Source: JANMDN01 sp031376285 (GTDB lineage Bacteria > Actinomycetota > Thermoleophilia > Miltoncostaeales > Miltoncostaeaceae). From it: DNA of 64,000 nucleotides. A model generated the notes under the pieces. The model was not told where the DNA came from, made no database searches, and saw nothing but the letters and a program-made list of their open reading frames with translations. Positions 34,360 through 43,343 of the stretch are shown here, piece after piece (position 1 is the first letter of the stretch; the number at the start of each line of letters is the position of its first letter). The stretch covers positions 1 through 64,000 of the forward strand of contig JANMDN010000003.1 in assembly GCA_031376285.1 (NCBI GenBank). Direction: 5' to 3'. A program made the position numbers and the translations under genes.

Positions 34360-35436
34360 CTATGTGTCCATGACCGCGAGGCTCCAGCACCACCCGGCAA
34401 GCTCCCTGCCGATCGCGACGGCGCTGATGGTGGAGCGTTTGTCGCGGGCATCGAACGCTCTCCAACGGTGGTGCAGGCGTCGGTTTGCGGCCTCGGCGCG
34501 TTCCCGGACGTGGGCGGGTTGGGTTTCTCGGCGGCGAAGGAGTTCTCGGCTTGGCCGGTACGGTTTTCGGTGGTGCCAAGCGGCCTCCACAAGTAGCCGG
34601 CGGGCGTGACTGTTCCCGGTCTTTGTGATCGCCCCAAGTCGACGTTTGCCACCCGTGGAGTCCTCGGAAGGCACCATCCCGAGAAACGAGCCGATTGTGT
34701 TGCCGGTGAAGCGGTGCCAGTCCCCGATCTCGACTGCGAGGCCAAACGCGGTCAGAGTCCCGACCCCGCGAAGGCACCCCAGACGCCCGACGATAGGTGC
34801 CCACTTGGGGTCGGTTGCCAGCTCAGCGATCGCCCCATCAAGGCGATCGCGACGTGCACAGACGCCAAGCACCGCCGCGTATGCCTCATCGAACGCGACC
34901 GCGGCGCCCCGCTCAGCAAAGCTCATAGAGCGCAGCCACACCTCGTGAGCTTGGGTCCAGGCGTTACCGTCATAGACCAACCCGCGTCGAAGCAGCAGCT
35001 TCGACAAGCGGTGGCGGGCGCGCATCAGATCCCCACGGGCGTCGTCACGTGCACGGACGAGATCCCGAGCGGCCTCCTCGCTTTCGGTCGGGACCCTGAC
35101 TGCGACCAGTTCCCCAAGGCGAAGAAGCCGCGCGAGTCGGATCGCGTCACGCCGATCGGTCTTTATCCGATCCCCCGGTGGGCGCTCGAGTTTGCTCGGC
35201 GCGCAAACGGTGCACGCGATCCCGACCCGGTCAAAGGCCCGTGCCAGACCGAACCCCGTCGGCCCGGCCTCATAGGCCACACGAACCGGACCAGGCAAAC
35301 CCAGGACCCAATCGACGACCTGCCCGCCTTCGGCGAGCAGGCGCTCTGTTCGGACCTCTCCGCTGACCGCGTCAAGGACCCCCGCCACAACGGATCGGGC
35401 GTGCACGTCAAGCCCGACAAACGTACGATCAAACAT
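34360..35436 (-). CDS. IS110-family transposase
   Basis: 358 residues. The N-terminal RuvC-like domain has the DEDD acids: FVGLDVHARS (Asp 9), VAYEAGPTGFGLARAF (Glu) and KTDRRDAIRLARLL (two Asp). The C-terminal domain has GCLRGVGTLTAFGLAVEIGD, then FLGMVPSEDSTGGKR and TKTGNSHARRLLVEAAWHHR with the catalytic Ser. The reading frame is complete, so the element may still be active. IS110 transposases are guided by a bridge RNA encoded next to the gene. It was inserted between ordinary housekeeping genes. Confidence 0.93.
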   Translation of the reverse strand: MFDRTFVGLDVHARSVVAGVLDAVSGEVRTERLLAEGGQVVDWVLGLPGPVRVAYEAGPTGFGLARAFDRVGIACTVCAPSKLERPPGDRIKTDRRDAIRLARLLRLGELVAVRVPTESEEAARDLVRARDDARGDLMRARHRLSKLLLRRGLVYDGNAWTQAHEVWLRSMSFAERGAAVAFDEAYAAVLGVCARRDRLDGAIAELATDPKWAPIVGRLGCLRGVGTLTAFGLAVEIGDWHRFTGNTIGSFLGMVPSEDSTGGKRRLGAITKTGNSHARRLLVEAAWHHRKPYRPSRELLRRRETQPAHVRERAEAANRRLHHRWRAFDARDKRSTISAVAIGRELAGWCWSLAVMDT

Positions 35437-35519
35437 CCGGCGCCTCCCGTAATTGCGGCTCTACTGTCGCGACAAGTCTCGCGACAGCAACCCGCGCCAA
35501 CTTACGAGCGAGGCGCCGG
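35437..35519. ncRNA. Structured 5' flank of the IS110-family transposase; bridge RNA candidate
   Basis: The 83 bases directly before the transposase ATG are closed by a perfect 10-bp inverted repeat (CCGGCGCCTC at 35437-35446, GAGGCGCCGG at 35510-35519). They contain an inner perfect 8-bp hairpin (TGTCGCGA at 35465-35472, TCGCGACA at 35479-35486). Known bridge RNAs lie in the 5' flank in IS110-subgroup elements but are about twice as long. The assignment is tentative. Confidence 0.45.
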
Positions 35520-35533
35520 GCACCCCATACGGT

Positions 35534-35700
35534 CTAGTGTCGTGAGTCGAAGATTCGTGGGCAGTTTTGGCGAGCGAGACCGAGCAAGACAAGGACGCAG
35601 TGTTTCCTGCATATCGGGATATTCGGGGAACCAAGGACGCCGTATTGCGAAGCGTCGCAGCCGCCAAAACCGACCACGAACTGATGAATCAGGGCACTAG
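35534..35700. repeat. MITE-like palindromic repeat, copy 1
   Basis: 167 bases bounded by CTAG at both ends. The outer arms pair over about 40 bases (TCGTGAGTC... with ...GATGAATCAG; then GTTTTGGCG with CGCCAAAAC). The centre shares AGGACGCAGTGTTTCCTGCA, then TATCGGGA and AACCAAGGACGCCG with the second copy at 62.6 kb. No gene is encoded. CTAG may be a target-site duplication. Confidence 0.75.
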
Positions 35701-35734
35701 ACCCCGGACGACGGTTACCGAACCGCGCTGCCCG

Positions 35735-36439
35735 CTACGGGTTCGCGGCGGCGAGGACCGGGTCGATGTCTGAGCGATCGAGGCGCCCGGCGCGCGACTC
35801 GCGCAGGCGGCCGTCGCGCCCGATTGCGAGCAGGGCCGGAATGCTTTTGATCCCGGTGTTTGCGGCCCGAGGCGTGCGGAGGAGGTCGACTCGGATGAGC
35901 TCCCTCGGTGTCGCAAGCTCGCTGACCTCATGCGCGACGGGCTCGCAGCGCGCGCAGCCCGGGGCAGTGACGAGCACGAGCCACGGCCCCTCACCGACAA
36001 GACCGAGGTCATCGCGAAGGTCGTCGCCGCTGTGGCGCCCTCGCAACAGGAGGCGGTACAACTCGCAGCCAACGCAGATCCCGGTCGCCGCCGAAAAAAT
36101 CGCCACAGCAGCGACAAGGCCGACGATGACCCACCCCACTGTCGCCAGGCCGACGATCCAGAGGACGACGGCGGACCCAAGCATCACCACGGCCATCCCT
36201 TGGGAGAATCGAACGGGAGCAACCGGCTCAAGCTCCGCGGGTGGACGGGCGAAGAGTCGAAAGAGCCATCCAACGGGCGAGACAAGCGGCCCGACGAGGC
36301 TGGCGACGATGAGGGCGAGCGCGACGCAGACGACCGGCCAGCTCTCGAAGGCAAGTGCTTCGAGGCTCAGGGCGCCCGTGATGGCCTGGCTGAACCGCGG
36401 CAGCCAAGGATGGACCGCATTTGGACGTGGCATTGGCAC
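35735..36439 (-). CDS. DUF4395 membrane protein fused to a thioredoxin-like domain
   Basis: 234 residues. The first part has four hydrophobic segments of DUF4395 type, ending in ATGICVGCELYRLLLR. The second part is thioredoxin-like (LVLVTAPGCARCEPVAHEVS with a CxxC, then GIKSIPALLAIGRDG containing the cis-Pro). It probably acts in thiol-disulfide exchange at the membrane. It precedes the selB end and is on the same strand as selAB, ten bases after the selB stop, so it may be co-transcribed. Confidence 0.8.
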   Translation of the reverse strand: MPMPRPNAVHPWLPRFSQAITGALSLEALAFESWPVVCVALALIVASLVGPLVSPVGWLFRLFARPPAELEPVAPVRFSQGMAVVMLGSAVVLWIVGLATVGWVIVGLVAAVAIFSAATGICVGCELYRLLLRGRHSGDDLRDDLGLVGEGPWLVLVTAPGCARCEPVAHEVSELATPRELIRVDLLRTPRAANTGIKSIPALLAIGRDGRLRESRAGRLDRSDIDPVLAAANP

Positions 36440-36448
36440 CGCGGGAGG

Positions 36449-38254
36449 CTACCTCGCCGAGCGCCGAAGAACACGCTCATCCCCCACGCGCCGAGTGAGG
36501 CCGCTCGCGTCGAGGTGGGCCGCAAGCGCCAGCGCGTGTCGGCGGCCAACACCCCAAAGATCGCGAAGCGCGCCGATTCCGAGCGCGCGCTCCGAGAGCG
36601 CCGCGACCGCACGACGTGTGGCGGCGTCGGCCGCGGCGGCGTCGAACCAGAGATCCCCAGCCCCGACGACCCGGCCCGCCTCGCGAAGCCGAGCAAGCGT
36701 CGCGCCCACCTCGTCGGGGTCTGCCCCCGCCTGCTCCACGAGGTCACGCGTCGACGGTGGTTGGAGCCCGGCCGCTTCGAGGATCTGGCAAAGAAGATCG
36801 CCAAGTGGTGAGTCGCCCTGAGCGGGTCCCGAGACCGCAACGCGGACGCCGTCGCGCTCAACCCGTCCATCGGTGATGAGGAGGGCGACAAGCGCGGCCG
36901 CGGCCGCTTCGCCAAGGCCTGAGGCGGCGGCCGCACCGGCGAGCGTGAGCGAGCCGCCGGCGAGCGCGGCAAGCACCGCGTCGGTCGCGCGAGCCGCGGT
37001 GTCGATGGTGATGCAACGTTTCGCGTCGAGGCGCATGCCGCCGACGTCGCGCAGGAGATCGTCGTCGACATCGTCGAGCACGATGCCCTCCGGCCCCGCC
37101 TCGGCGAGCCGGAGCGCCAAGAGGGCCTTCGGCTCACCGCGTTGCACCACGCGCAGGCGCTCGGCCGCGCCCGACCCACGCCCGTGACGAGCCGGCGGGA
37201 CGTCGAGGACGAGCGCCCCGGCAATCGTCGCGCGCTCGGCGGACCGGAGCACGACCCGGTCACCCGGCGCGGCGACGATCGGCCGCTCGGTCCGAAGCTG
37301 GGCGAAGCCTGTCGCTCCCGGCGCGATCTCCCGACCCTCGAGCACAACGACCGTGGCCGCGCATTCCGACGTTCCGAGAAAGAGCTGCAGGCGGCGGCGC
37401 GTTCGCAGCGGGCCCGGAGCATCCGGGAGCACACGCAGCTCGACGTCGATGCGCTCGGTGGCCATCCATGGGTCGCTCGCGCGGACCACGCACGTCCCGC
37501 GGCCCACGTCATCGCGTTCGACACCCGCGAGGTTCAGCGCCACTCGTCCGCTGCCAGCGACCTCGACGTCGTGGTCGTGTTGCTCGACCGAGCGAATGCG
37601 CGCGTCGCGGCCCGACGGCAGAACGCGAACGCGCTCACCTCGGGTCAGCCCGTGTCCCCACAGCGTGCCGGTGACCACCGTTCCCGCCCCGGGGACGCTG
37701 AAGGACCGATCAACGAACAGTCGCGGCGGCCCGCCTCCATGTCGGCGCGCGGCCCCGTCGACGAGACGCTCGATCGCCGCCAGGAGCTCGTCGATCCCGA
37801 GCCCCGAGGGTGCGCAGACAGGCACGATCTCGTGCCCCTCACCGACCAGCTCGCGCGTCTCCTCGACAGCGAGGATGGGATCCATACGGTCGGCCTTGGT
37901 GATCGCGACAACGCCCGCGTCGACGCCGAGGAGGTCGAGGACGGCGACGTGCTCGCGCGTTTGCGGCATGACGCCGTCGTCGGCGGCGACGCACAAGACG
38001 TAACCGTCGATGCCGCTCGCGCCGGCGACCATATGGCGCACGAAGCGCTCATGCCCCGGAACGTCGACAAGACTCACGAGGCGACCTGACGGCAGCGTGA
38101 GTGGGGCAAAGCCAAGCTCGATCGAGATCCCGCGTGCCTTCTCTTCCGGCAGTCGATCGGTGTCCCGACCCGTGAGTGCGCGAACGAGGGCGGTCTTTCC
38201 ATGGTCGATGTGGCCGGCCGTGCCGATCACAAACGTGGTGGAGACCTCGCTCAC
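36449..38254 (-). CDS. selB: Selenocysteine-specific elongation factor SelB
   Basis: 601 residues. The GTPase domain has GTAGHIDHGKTALVRALTGR, DVPGHERFVRHMVAGASGID and ITKADRMDP. The second domain has VDRSFSVPGAGTVVTGTLWG. The C-terminus holds winged-helix repeats that in known SelB read the mRNA SECIS element. It delivers selenocysteinyl-tRNA to UGA. GTG 38254 overlaps the selA stop (GTGA), and upstream residues belong to selA. Confidence 0.93.
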   Translation of the reverse strand: MSEVSTTFVIGTAGHIDHGKTALVRALTGRDTDRLPEEKARGISIELGFAPLTLPSGRLVSLVDVPGHERFVRHMVAGASGIDGYVLCVAADDGVMPQTREHVAVLDLLGVDAGVVAITKADRMDPILAVEETRELVGEGHEIVPVCAPSGLGIDELLAAIERLVDGAARRHGGGPPRLFVDRSFSVPGAGTVVTGTLWGHGLTRGERVRVLPSGRDARIRSVEQHDHDVEVAGSGRVALNLAGVERDDVGRGTCVVRASDPWMATERIDVELRVLPDAPGPLRTRRRLQLFLGTSECAATVVVLEGREIAPGATGFAQLRTERPIVAAPGDRVVLRSAERATIAGALVLDVPPARHGRGSGAAERLRVVQRGEPKALLALRLAEAGPEGIVLDDVDDDLLRDVGGMRLDAKRCITIDTAARATDAVLAALAGGSLTLAGAAAASGLGEAAAAALVALLITDGRVERDGVRVAVSGPAQGDSPLGDLLCQILEAAGLQPPSTRDLVEQAGADPDEVGATLARLREAGRVVGAGDLWFDAAAADAATRRAVAALSERALGIGALRDLWGVGRRHALALAAHLDASGLTRRVGDERVLRRSAR

Positions 38255-39567
38255 GCAGCCCCGCGAGCCGCGGCGACCCCGGCGCCGACCGCTGCGAGAT
38301 CCTCGCCCGTGAGGCACAGAACGTCGAGCAGAAGCCGGCCGTCTGCGACCCTTGGAGCGATTGAGGGTGTTCCGACTCGGAGGGCTCCGGCAAGGCCGAC
38401 TTCGACGGCCACCGCAAAGCTCGGAATCTCGTGCAGTGGCAGCGCGCCGCCGCCCACCCGCCCGACCGTCGCAACGACCTCACCTCCGACGATCGCCGCG
38501 AGGGCGTCCGCACGTGCCCGGCGCCCCTCCGGACCCTCGGTGAGGATTCGGAGTGTCGGAAGCAACCGACGGGCGCGTTCGGGATCGCGGTGGAGTGCGA
38601 GGGTCGCCTCGAGCGCCGCGAGGGTCAGCTTGTCGGGTCGCAACGCGCGCATCAGCGGGTGCGAACGCATGGCGGCGATGGACTCGTCGGTGCCGACGAC
38701 GATCCCGGCCTGCGGACCGCCGAGCAGCTTGTCGCCGCTGAAGCAGACGACGTCCGCGCCTGACTCCACGCAGTCCCGCACACTGGGCTCATCGAGCGCG
38801 AAGTCCTCCGGCCGGATCGCGCCGCTCCCGAGATCCTCGATCAGGAGCAGGGCGCGAGCGTGTGCGAGCGCTGCGAGGGCCGCCGGCTCTGGGGCCTCGG
38901 TGAATCCGACCACTCGAAAGTTCGACGGGTGGACGCGCAAAATGGCGGCCGTCTGCGGGCCGATGGCCCGCTCGTAGTCCGCGATGCGGGTTCGGTTGGT
39001 CGTGCCGACCTCGACCAGGGTGCAGCCGGACGCCGCGAGGATCTCAGGGATCCGAAAGCCGCCGCCGATCTCGACAAGCTCGCCGCGGGAGACGATGACC
39101 TCACGCCCAGACGCGAGTGCCACGAGCGCAAGCAGGACGGCTCCCGCGCAGGTGTTGGCGACACATGAACTCGACGCGCCGCTCAGGGCGCGGAGATGGT
39201 CGGCGACATGGTCCTGGCGCGAACCGCGCTCACCCGTGAAGGGCTCCCATTCGAGCGTGGAGTACCCCGCCACCCCCATCGCCGCGTCGAGTGCATCCGC
39301 GGCCAGCGGCGCCCGGCCGAGGTTCGTGTGCAGCACGACCCCGGTGGCGTTTAATACCCGGCGAAGGGTCGGCACGATGGCTGCGATGATCTCCTCGATG
39401 AGGCCCTCCGCGCCAAGGCCCTGCTCGCGCCGAGACGCGAGCGCTGCTCGCACCGCGTCGACCACGATGCCGCGGGGTGTGTCCGACAGCGCGGATGCGA
39501 GGCCAGGCTCGTGCAGGACGGCGTCGACCGAGGGCAGGGCTCGCCGCGGGTCGGCTACGTCGCTCAC
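38251..39567 (-). CDS. selA: L-seryl-tRNA(Sec) selenium transferase SelA
   Basis: 438 residues. LRRVLNATGVVLHTNLGRAP, SLTVANT-like SSCVANTCAGAVLLALVALA, ERAIGPQTAAILRVHPSNFR and VVCFSGDKLLGGPQAGIVVG (PLP lysine in GDKLLGG) are SelA motifs. It converts seryl-tRNA(Sec) to selenocysteinyl-tRNA using selenophosphate. GTG 39567 is chosen; longer frame residues are in the promoter and lack the family pattern. The divergent antiporter gene starts 78 bases away with a TetR-type palindrome between. Confidence 0.93.
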   Translation of the reverse strand: MSDVADPRRALPSVDAVLHEPGLASALSDTPRGIVVDAVRAALASRREQGLGAEGLIEEIIAAIVPTLRRVLNATGVVLHTNLGRAPLAADALDAAMGVAGYSTLEWEPFTGERGSRQDHVADHLRALSGASSSCVANTCAGAVLLALVALASGREVIVSRGELVEIGGGFRIPEILAASGCTLVEVGTTNRTRIADYERAIGPQTAAILRVHPSNFRVVGFTEAPEPAALAALAHARALLLIEDLGSGAIRPEDFALDEPSVRDCVESGADVVCFSGDKLLGGPQAGIVVGTDESIAAMRSHPLMRALRPDKLTLAALEATLALHRDPERARRLLPTLRILTEGPEGRRARADALAAIVGGEVVATVGRVGGGALPLHEIPSFAVAVEVGLAGALRVGTPSIAPRVADGRLLLDVLCLTGEDLAAVGAGVAAARGAA

Positions 39568-39618
39568 GAACCAAAGGGTAGCTTCCTGCGCGTTGCGGTG
39601 GCACCGACCGGGCGACGA

Positions 39619-39634
39619 TACAGACCGGTCTGTA
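39619..39634. promoter_or_regulatory. TetR-type operator, site 1
   Basis: TACAGACCGGTCTGTA is a perfect 16-base palindrome located ten bases before the antiporter GTG. It is preceded by ACGA as in the other two sites (43.3 and 53.4 kb). It resembles NemR/AcrR-like TetR-family boxes with an AGACCGGTCT core. A TTGCGG-18-GATACA promoter may overlap it. Confidence 0.65.
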
Positions 39635-39645
39635 GCCTCGCCGTC

Positions 39646-40950
39646 GTGACCTCTCAGGCAGACGTCATCGCGTATGTCCTCGCCGATCTCGTGCTCATCC
39701 TCGTCGCGGCGCGGCTGATGGGTCGAGCCGCCGCCGCGCTCGGCCAGCCAAGCGTCGTCGGCGAGATTGCCGCGGGGATCCTGATCGGTCCGACGATTCT
39801 CGGGGGGCACGTGGCTGCGGGTGTGGCCGACGGCGCGGGCCTCGTCGACCGCCTCTATCCGCCCGAGGCGTTCGCGTTCCTCAGCCTCATCGGCCAGATC
39901 GGCCTCGTGCTCTACATGTTCCTCGTCGGCATCGAACTCGATCGCCGCATGCTCCGAGGGCGCCGTCGCCAGATCGGGCTCGTCGCGGCGGCATCCGGGC
40001 TCGCGCCGATCGTCGTCGGCTTCGCCGCGGCGCCACTCTTTGGCAACGCGACGTGGCAGCCGCCTGGCGTCGGCGATCTGACCTTCGCGCTGTTTCTCGC
40101 GGCCGGCCTCGCCGCCACCGCCCTTCCCGTCCTGGCGCGGCTCTTGCAGGAAAAGGGCCTGATCATGACCCCGGTCGGGGTGACGAGCGTCGGCGTCGCC
40201 GGCCTGGTGACGATCGTCGCCTTCCTGCTCGTCGCGGCGGGGCGCACGAGCATCGACGGGGGCAGCGTCGTCCGCGATACGGCGATCCGGCTGGCGCTGA
40301 CCGTGGCTTTGATCCTCGTCCTACTGACGGTCGTGCGACCGGCGCTCGGCTGGGCGCTGGGTGCCGTCGACAAGATCCGACACGCGGGCTCGATCCTCAC
40401 CGCGCTCTTGGCATTGGCGCTCGCGAGCGGTCTCCTCGCCGATCGGATTGGCGTCAACGCCTTGATCGGAGGTCTCCTCTTCGGGCTTGCCGTGCCGGCG
40501 GGAGGAGGGCTCGGCGACATGGTGCTGGCCCGGCTGCGAGACATCGTTGTGCTGATGTTCATGCCGGTGTTCTTCGCCGTTTCAGGTCTCGTCACCGACC
40601 TGCGCGTACTCAGCCTCCACGCCGTTCCCGGGCTTCTCATTTTCCTCCTCCTGCTGTTTGCCGGGAAGTGGGGCCCGGCCTACGTCGCGGCCCGTGCCAC
40701 GGGGCTCGACCGTGGGGAGGCGAACGCGATCGGCGTGCTGCTCAGCTGCGGTGGCGTGCTCGTGCTGGTGGTGGGGCTCAGCGCCCTTCAGCTCGGCGTG
40801 ATCACCTCGGCGCTCCACTCGGCGTTCGTGCTCGGCGCACTCGTCACCCTCGTGCTGGCCGGCCCGCTCGTCGACCGGTTCCTCGCGAATGCCCCGGTCG
40901 CGCAGCCGTCACCAGAGGTCGCTACCCTGCCCGCGGAGGCAGGAAAATGA
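39646..40950 (+). CDS. CPA2-family cation:proton antiporter
   Basis: 434 residues with about 12 transmembrane helices. LGQPSVVGEIAAGILIGPTI, LYMFLVGIELDR (conserved acidic helix), SAHSAFVLGALVTLV-like SALHSAFVLGALVTLVLAGP and FMPVFFAVSGLVTDLR are marks of the Na+/H+ antiporter CPA2 (KefB-like) family. It lacks a TrkA-C or TrkA-N domain at the C-terminus. The GTG start lies just after a TetR-type palindrome. The last gene bases overlap the SAM methyltransferase start (ATGA), so the two form an operon. Confidence 0.85.
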   Translation: MTSQADVIAYVLADLVLILVAARLMGRAAAALGQPSVVGEIAAGILIGPTILGGHVAAGVADGAGLVDRLYPPEAFAFLSLIGQIGLVLYMFLVGIELDRRMLRGRRRQIGLVAAASGLAPIVVGFAAAPLFGNATWQPPGVGDLTFALFLAAGLAATALPVLARLLQEKGLIMTPVGVTSVGVAGLVTIVAFLLVAAGRTSIDGGSVVRDTAIRLALTVALILVLLTVVRPALGWALGAVDKIRHAGSILTALLALALASGLLADRIGVNALIGGLLFGLAVPAGGGLGDMVLARLRDIVVLMFMPVFFAVSGLVTDLRVLSLHAVPGLLIFLLLLFAGKWGPAYVAARATGLDRGEANAIGVLLSCGGVLVLVVGLSALQLGVITSALHSAFVLGALVTLVLAGPLVDRFLANAPVAQPSPEVATLPAEAGK

Positions 40951-41903
40951 GCGAGATCGACGTCACCGAATACCTGGCGCCGTACGGCACGCGCCGCGTG
41001 CACCGGCCGCTGCGCCTCCGTTTGACCGACGACACCTACCCCCTTGAGGCGAGGCCCGAGGAATCGTGGCTGCCGATTGCCTTCCGGGCCTTCGCGCGTC
41101 TCGCTGAGCGCATGCTCGTTCGCGACGCCCTGATGCTGGGCACAGGAAACGGGCTCGACGCCCTCGGGGCGGCCGAGATCTTTACGCTGAAATCCCTCGC
41201 CGTCACCGACCTCTTCGAGGCCAGTCTTTCGGTCTCCCGCGACAACATCCTCGCCCACCTCGCCGATGCGGACGGGATCGAGCTGAGTTTCCACACGGGT
41301 GATCTCCTCACGTGCGTTCCGCCCGACCGGCGTTTCTGCCTGATCTACGAGAACCTTCCCAACATCCCGGCGACGCCCGAGATTCAACTCGAACGCGGCA
41401 TCAACACCGGGCGGTTCTTCGACGCGGGTGGGCTCGACGTTCCCGAGCCCTTCGGTCGGTACCTGCTCGCCCTGCATCACCGGCTCCTGAGCGACGCACA
41501 GGAGTACGTACGCGACGGCGGAGGGGTCCTCACCGCGCTCGGCGGCCGCATCCCCCACGAGGTCGCGTTCGACCTCCACCGCGCCTGCGGCTACCGCCCC
41601 GATCTCCTCGCGTTCGACGTGAAGCGTCAGGTCGAGCCGGACCTCGTCATCCCGCCGTACGCCAGGGCGGAGAAGGAGAACAGCGTCGACTTCACCTTCT
41701 ACGCACCCGAGGCGATCGAACTCGTCGCCGAAGGGCGCCGCGCCGGGCTCGACGGGCAGGAACTCGCCGATGGCGTCGCACCTGAGCTCGCGAGTCTCGC
41801 CATGACCGCGCGCGAGGCCGAGGTGCACACGCGGCGGGGACAGCCGGTCGCGCACTCCGTCCTGATGATCTTCGGCGAACGCGACGCCAGCGACGCTGCC
41901 TGA
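40947..41903 (+). CDS. Class I SAM-dependent methyltransferase
   Basis: 318 residues. DALMLGTGNGLDALGAAEIF is the SAM-binding motif I, LYENLPNIPATPEI-like CLIYENLPNIPATPEIQLER carries the NLP motif IV, and the region between is consistent with the seven-strand fold. The C-terminal NSVDFTFYAPEAIELVAEGR completes it. GCGGAGG precedes the ATG at 40947, which overlaps the antiporter stop. Its substrate is unknown; it shares a promoter with the antiporter and is in a probable TetR regulon with MetE-like genes. Confidence 0.8.
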   Translation: MSEIDVTEYLAPYGTRRVHRPLRLRLTDDTYPLEARPEESWLPIAFRAFARLAERMLVRDALMLGTGNGLDALGAAEIFTLKSLAVTDLFEASLSVSRDNILAHLADADGIELSFHTGDLLTCVPPDRRFCLIYENLPNIPATPEIQLERGINTGRFFDAGGLDVPEPFGRYLLALHHRLLSDAQEYVRDGGGVLTALGGRIPHEVAFDLHRACGYRPDLLAFDVKRQVEPDLVIPPYARAEKENSVDFTFYAPEAIELVAEGRRAGLDGQELADGVAPELASLAMTAREAEVHTRRGQPVAHSVLMIFGERDASDAA

Positions 41904-41907
41904 GTAT

Positions 41908-41941
41908 CGGGGCCCTCCCATCTGACCGTGGGAGGGCCCCG
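41908..41941. terminator. Bidirectional terminator hairpin between convergent genes
   Basis: CGGGGCCCTCCCA and TGGGAGGGCCCCG form a perfect 13-bp stem with an eight-base loop between the ends of the SAM methyltransferase (plus) and MetE-like gene (minus). No U tract follows on either side, as is common in GC-rich genomes. Confidence 0.8.
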
Positions 41942-41953
41942 AAGGCGTTTGTC

Positions 41954-43129
41954 CTAGCTGATGCCGAGCTTCTCGGCGGCCATCTTGGTCCCGTCGATCC
42001 GGTTCTTGATCTTCTGGAACGCGACCTCGCGGGCGTAGTCAGGCGACCCGTGGTTTGGTTTCTCGTCGATACTGAACGGCGAGAAGCCACAGTCGTCGGT
42101 CGCGCCGAGCCGCTCCTTCGGAATGAAGTTGGCGGCCCGCACGAGCTGGTCACAGATCTCCTGCGCGCTCTCAGGCCTTGGGCTCTGCGTCACAGTCACG
42201 CCGACGTAACACATCTGCGGCACGCCCTCGGCGTCGTCGCGGCTGTGCTTGCCGATGAGTTCATAGACCGGATCCTTCTCCCGTTCGCTTGCGAGCTGGA
42301 TCAGGAAGTAGCCGGCATTCATCTTGAACATCTCCGGCAACAGGTTGGCGTAGGGAACGTCCGCGCTGTGCACCGAGTCACGGTCGCCACCTGGGCAGGT
42401 GTGGATACCGATGTCGACACGCTCCTCGGCGGTAAAACGAGCGAGCACGCGGTTGTTGAGCTCGATGAAGTGCGGAAGCATCCCAGCTCCGGTCCACGGG
42501 TTGCGCGGGTCGGCCCGGGTTGCGAGGCGACCCTCCGTGAAGTCGATCGAGACCCGCTTGGCGCCCGCGGCGAAGGCGCCACGGATGTCCTTCTCGCACT
42601 CGTTGACGAGGTCCTCTTCGAAGTCGGCCCGCGGATAGCCGGGGACCTCTTCATTCAATGGATAGAGCAGCGCCAGCATCGACGGCGCGATCACGGCCTG
42701 CTTCATAGGCTTTGTCGCGTACGGAATCGACTTCTTCAGCGTGTCGGCCGCGAAGGTCTTGTACCGAAAGGGCCCCTTCGCAAGGCGCGGCAATTGACGA
42801 CCGTGACCATCGGCGAAGATGGCAAAGAACTGCCCGCCGTCGCCTGCAAGGCTGTCGGCCAGACCGGTGCCCGCAAGCGTGTCGGTAATCGGATAGGTCG
42901 CAAAGCTCGACCAACGCTGCTCGCCGTCTGAAACGATCGGCGACCCGGTGGCCTCCATCCGCTCGATCGAGTCCTTAACCGCGACGTCCTGCTCTGCCTC
43001 GAGCTGATCCTTGGTGATGTTGCCCGCGTCATAGTCTGCGTAGGCGGCTTGAAGCTTGGCCGGCCGGGGCAGGGAGCCGACGGGTTCGGTGGGAATGCCT
43101 GTGGCGGTTCTCGGATCGTACGATCCCAT
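41954..43129 (-). CDS. MetE-like zinc methyltransferase (cobalamin-independent methionine synthase II family)
   Basis: 391 residues, the size of stand-alone MetE C-terminal-type proteins. GSLPRPAKLQAAYADYDAGN, IVSDGEQRWSSFATYPI, RVSIDFTEGRLATRADPRN, GIHTCPGGDRD (His and Cys zinc ligands) and TDDCGFSPFS (second Cys ligand) define the family. These enzymes activate a thiol on zinc for methyl transfer; the substrate need not be homocysteine. The 5' leader is about 210 bases with a TetR-type site at its far end. The best current guess is methyl transfer to or from a thiol in the neighbouring pathway. Confidence 0.85.
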   Translation of the reverse strand: MGSYDPRTATGIPTEPVGSLPRPAKLQAAYADYDAGNITKDQLEAEQDVAVKDSIERMEATGSPIVSDGEQRWSSFATYPITDTLAGTGLADSLAGDGGQFFAIFADGHGRQLPRLAKGPFRYKTFAADTLKKSIPYATKPMKQAVIAPSMLALLYPLNEEVPGYPRADFEEDLVNECEKDIRGAFAAGAKRVSIDFTEGRLATRADPRNPWTGAGMLPHFIELNNRVLARFTAEERVDIGIHTCPGGDRDSVHSADVPYANLLPEMFKMNAGYFLIQLASEREKDPVYELIGKHSRDDAEGVPQMCYVGVTVTQSPRPESAQEICDQLVRAANFIPKERLGATDDCGFSPFSIDEKPNHGSPDYAREVAFQKIKNRIDGTKMAAEKLGIS

Positions 43130-43343
43130 GGATTCTCCTCTTCCTCGCCGGCCGGACTTGAGCCGACGGTGGACTCACGGCATCCCGACTCCCCGACGGA
43201 GCGGAGCCCGTCTCCAGCGTCACGATGCCCAGAATTGGCCGCATTGGCCATCAACGTGTGAGGGGGCGACCCTCTCGTCCAGCCGTCAAGGCATCGGGCC
43301 TCCCGAGGTCACGCGGACCGCAAAGGGCCCGGCGGGTCGACGA

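Noticed and set aside
40053..40946. Upstream extension of the SAM methyltransferase frame into the antiporter gene
   Set aside because: It is an Arg-rich translation of the antiporter in a second frame; the ATG at 40947 with GCGGAGG is the real start.
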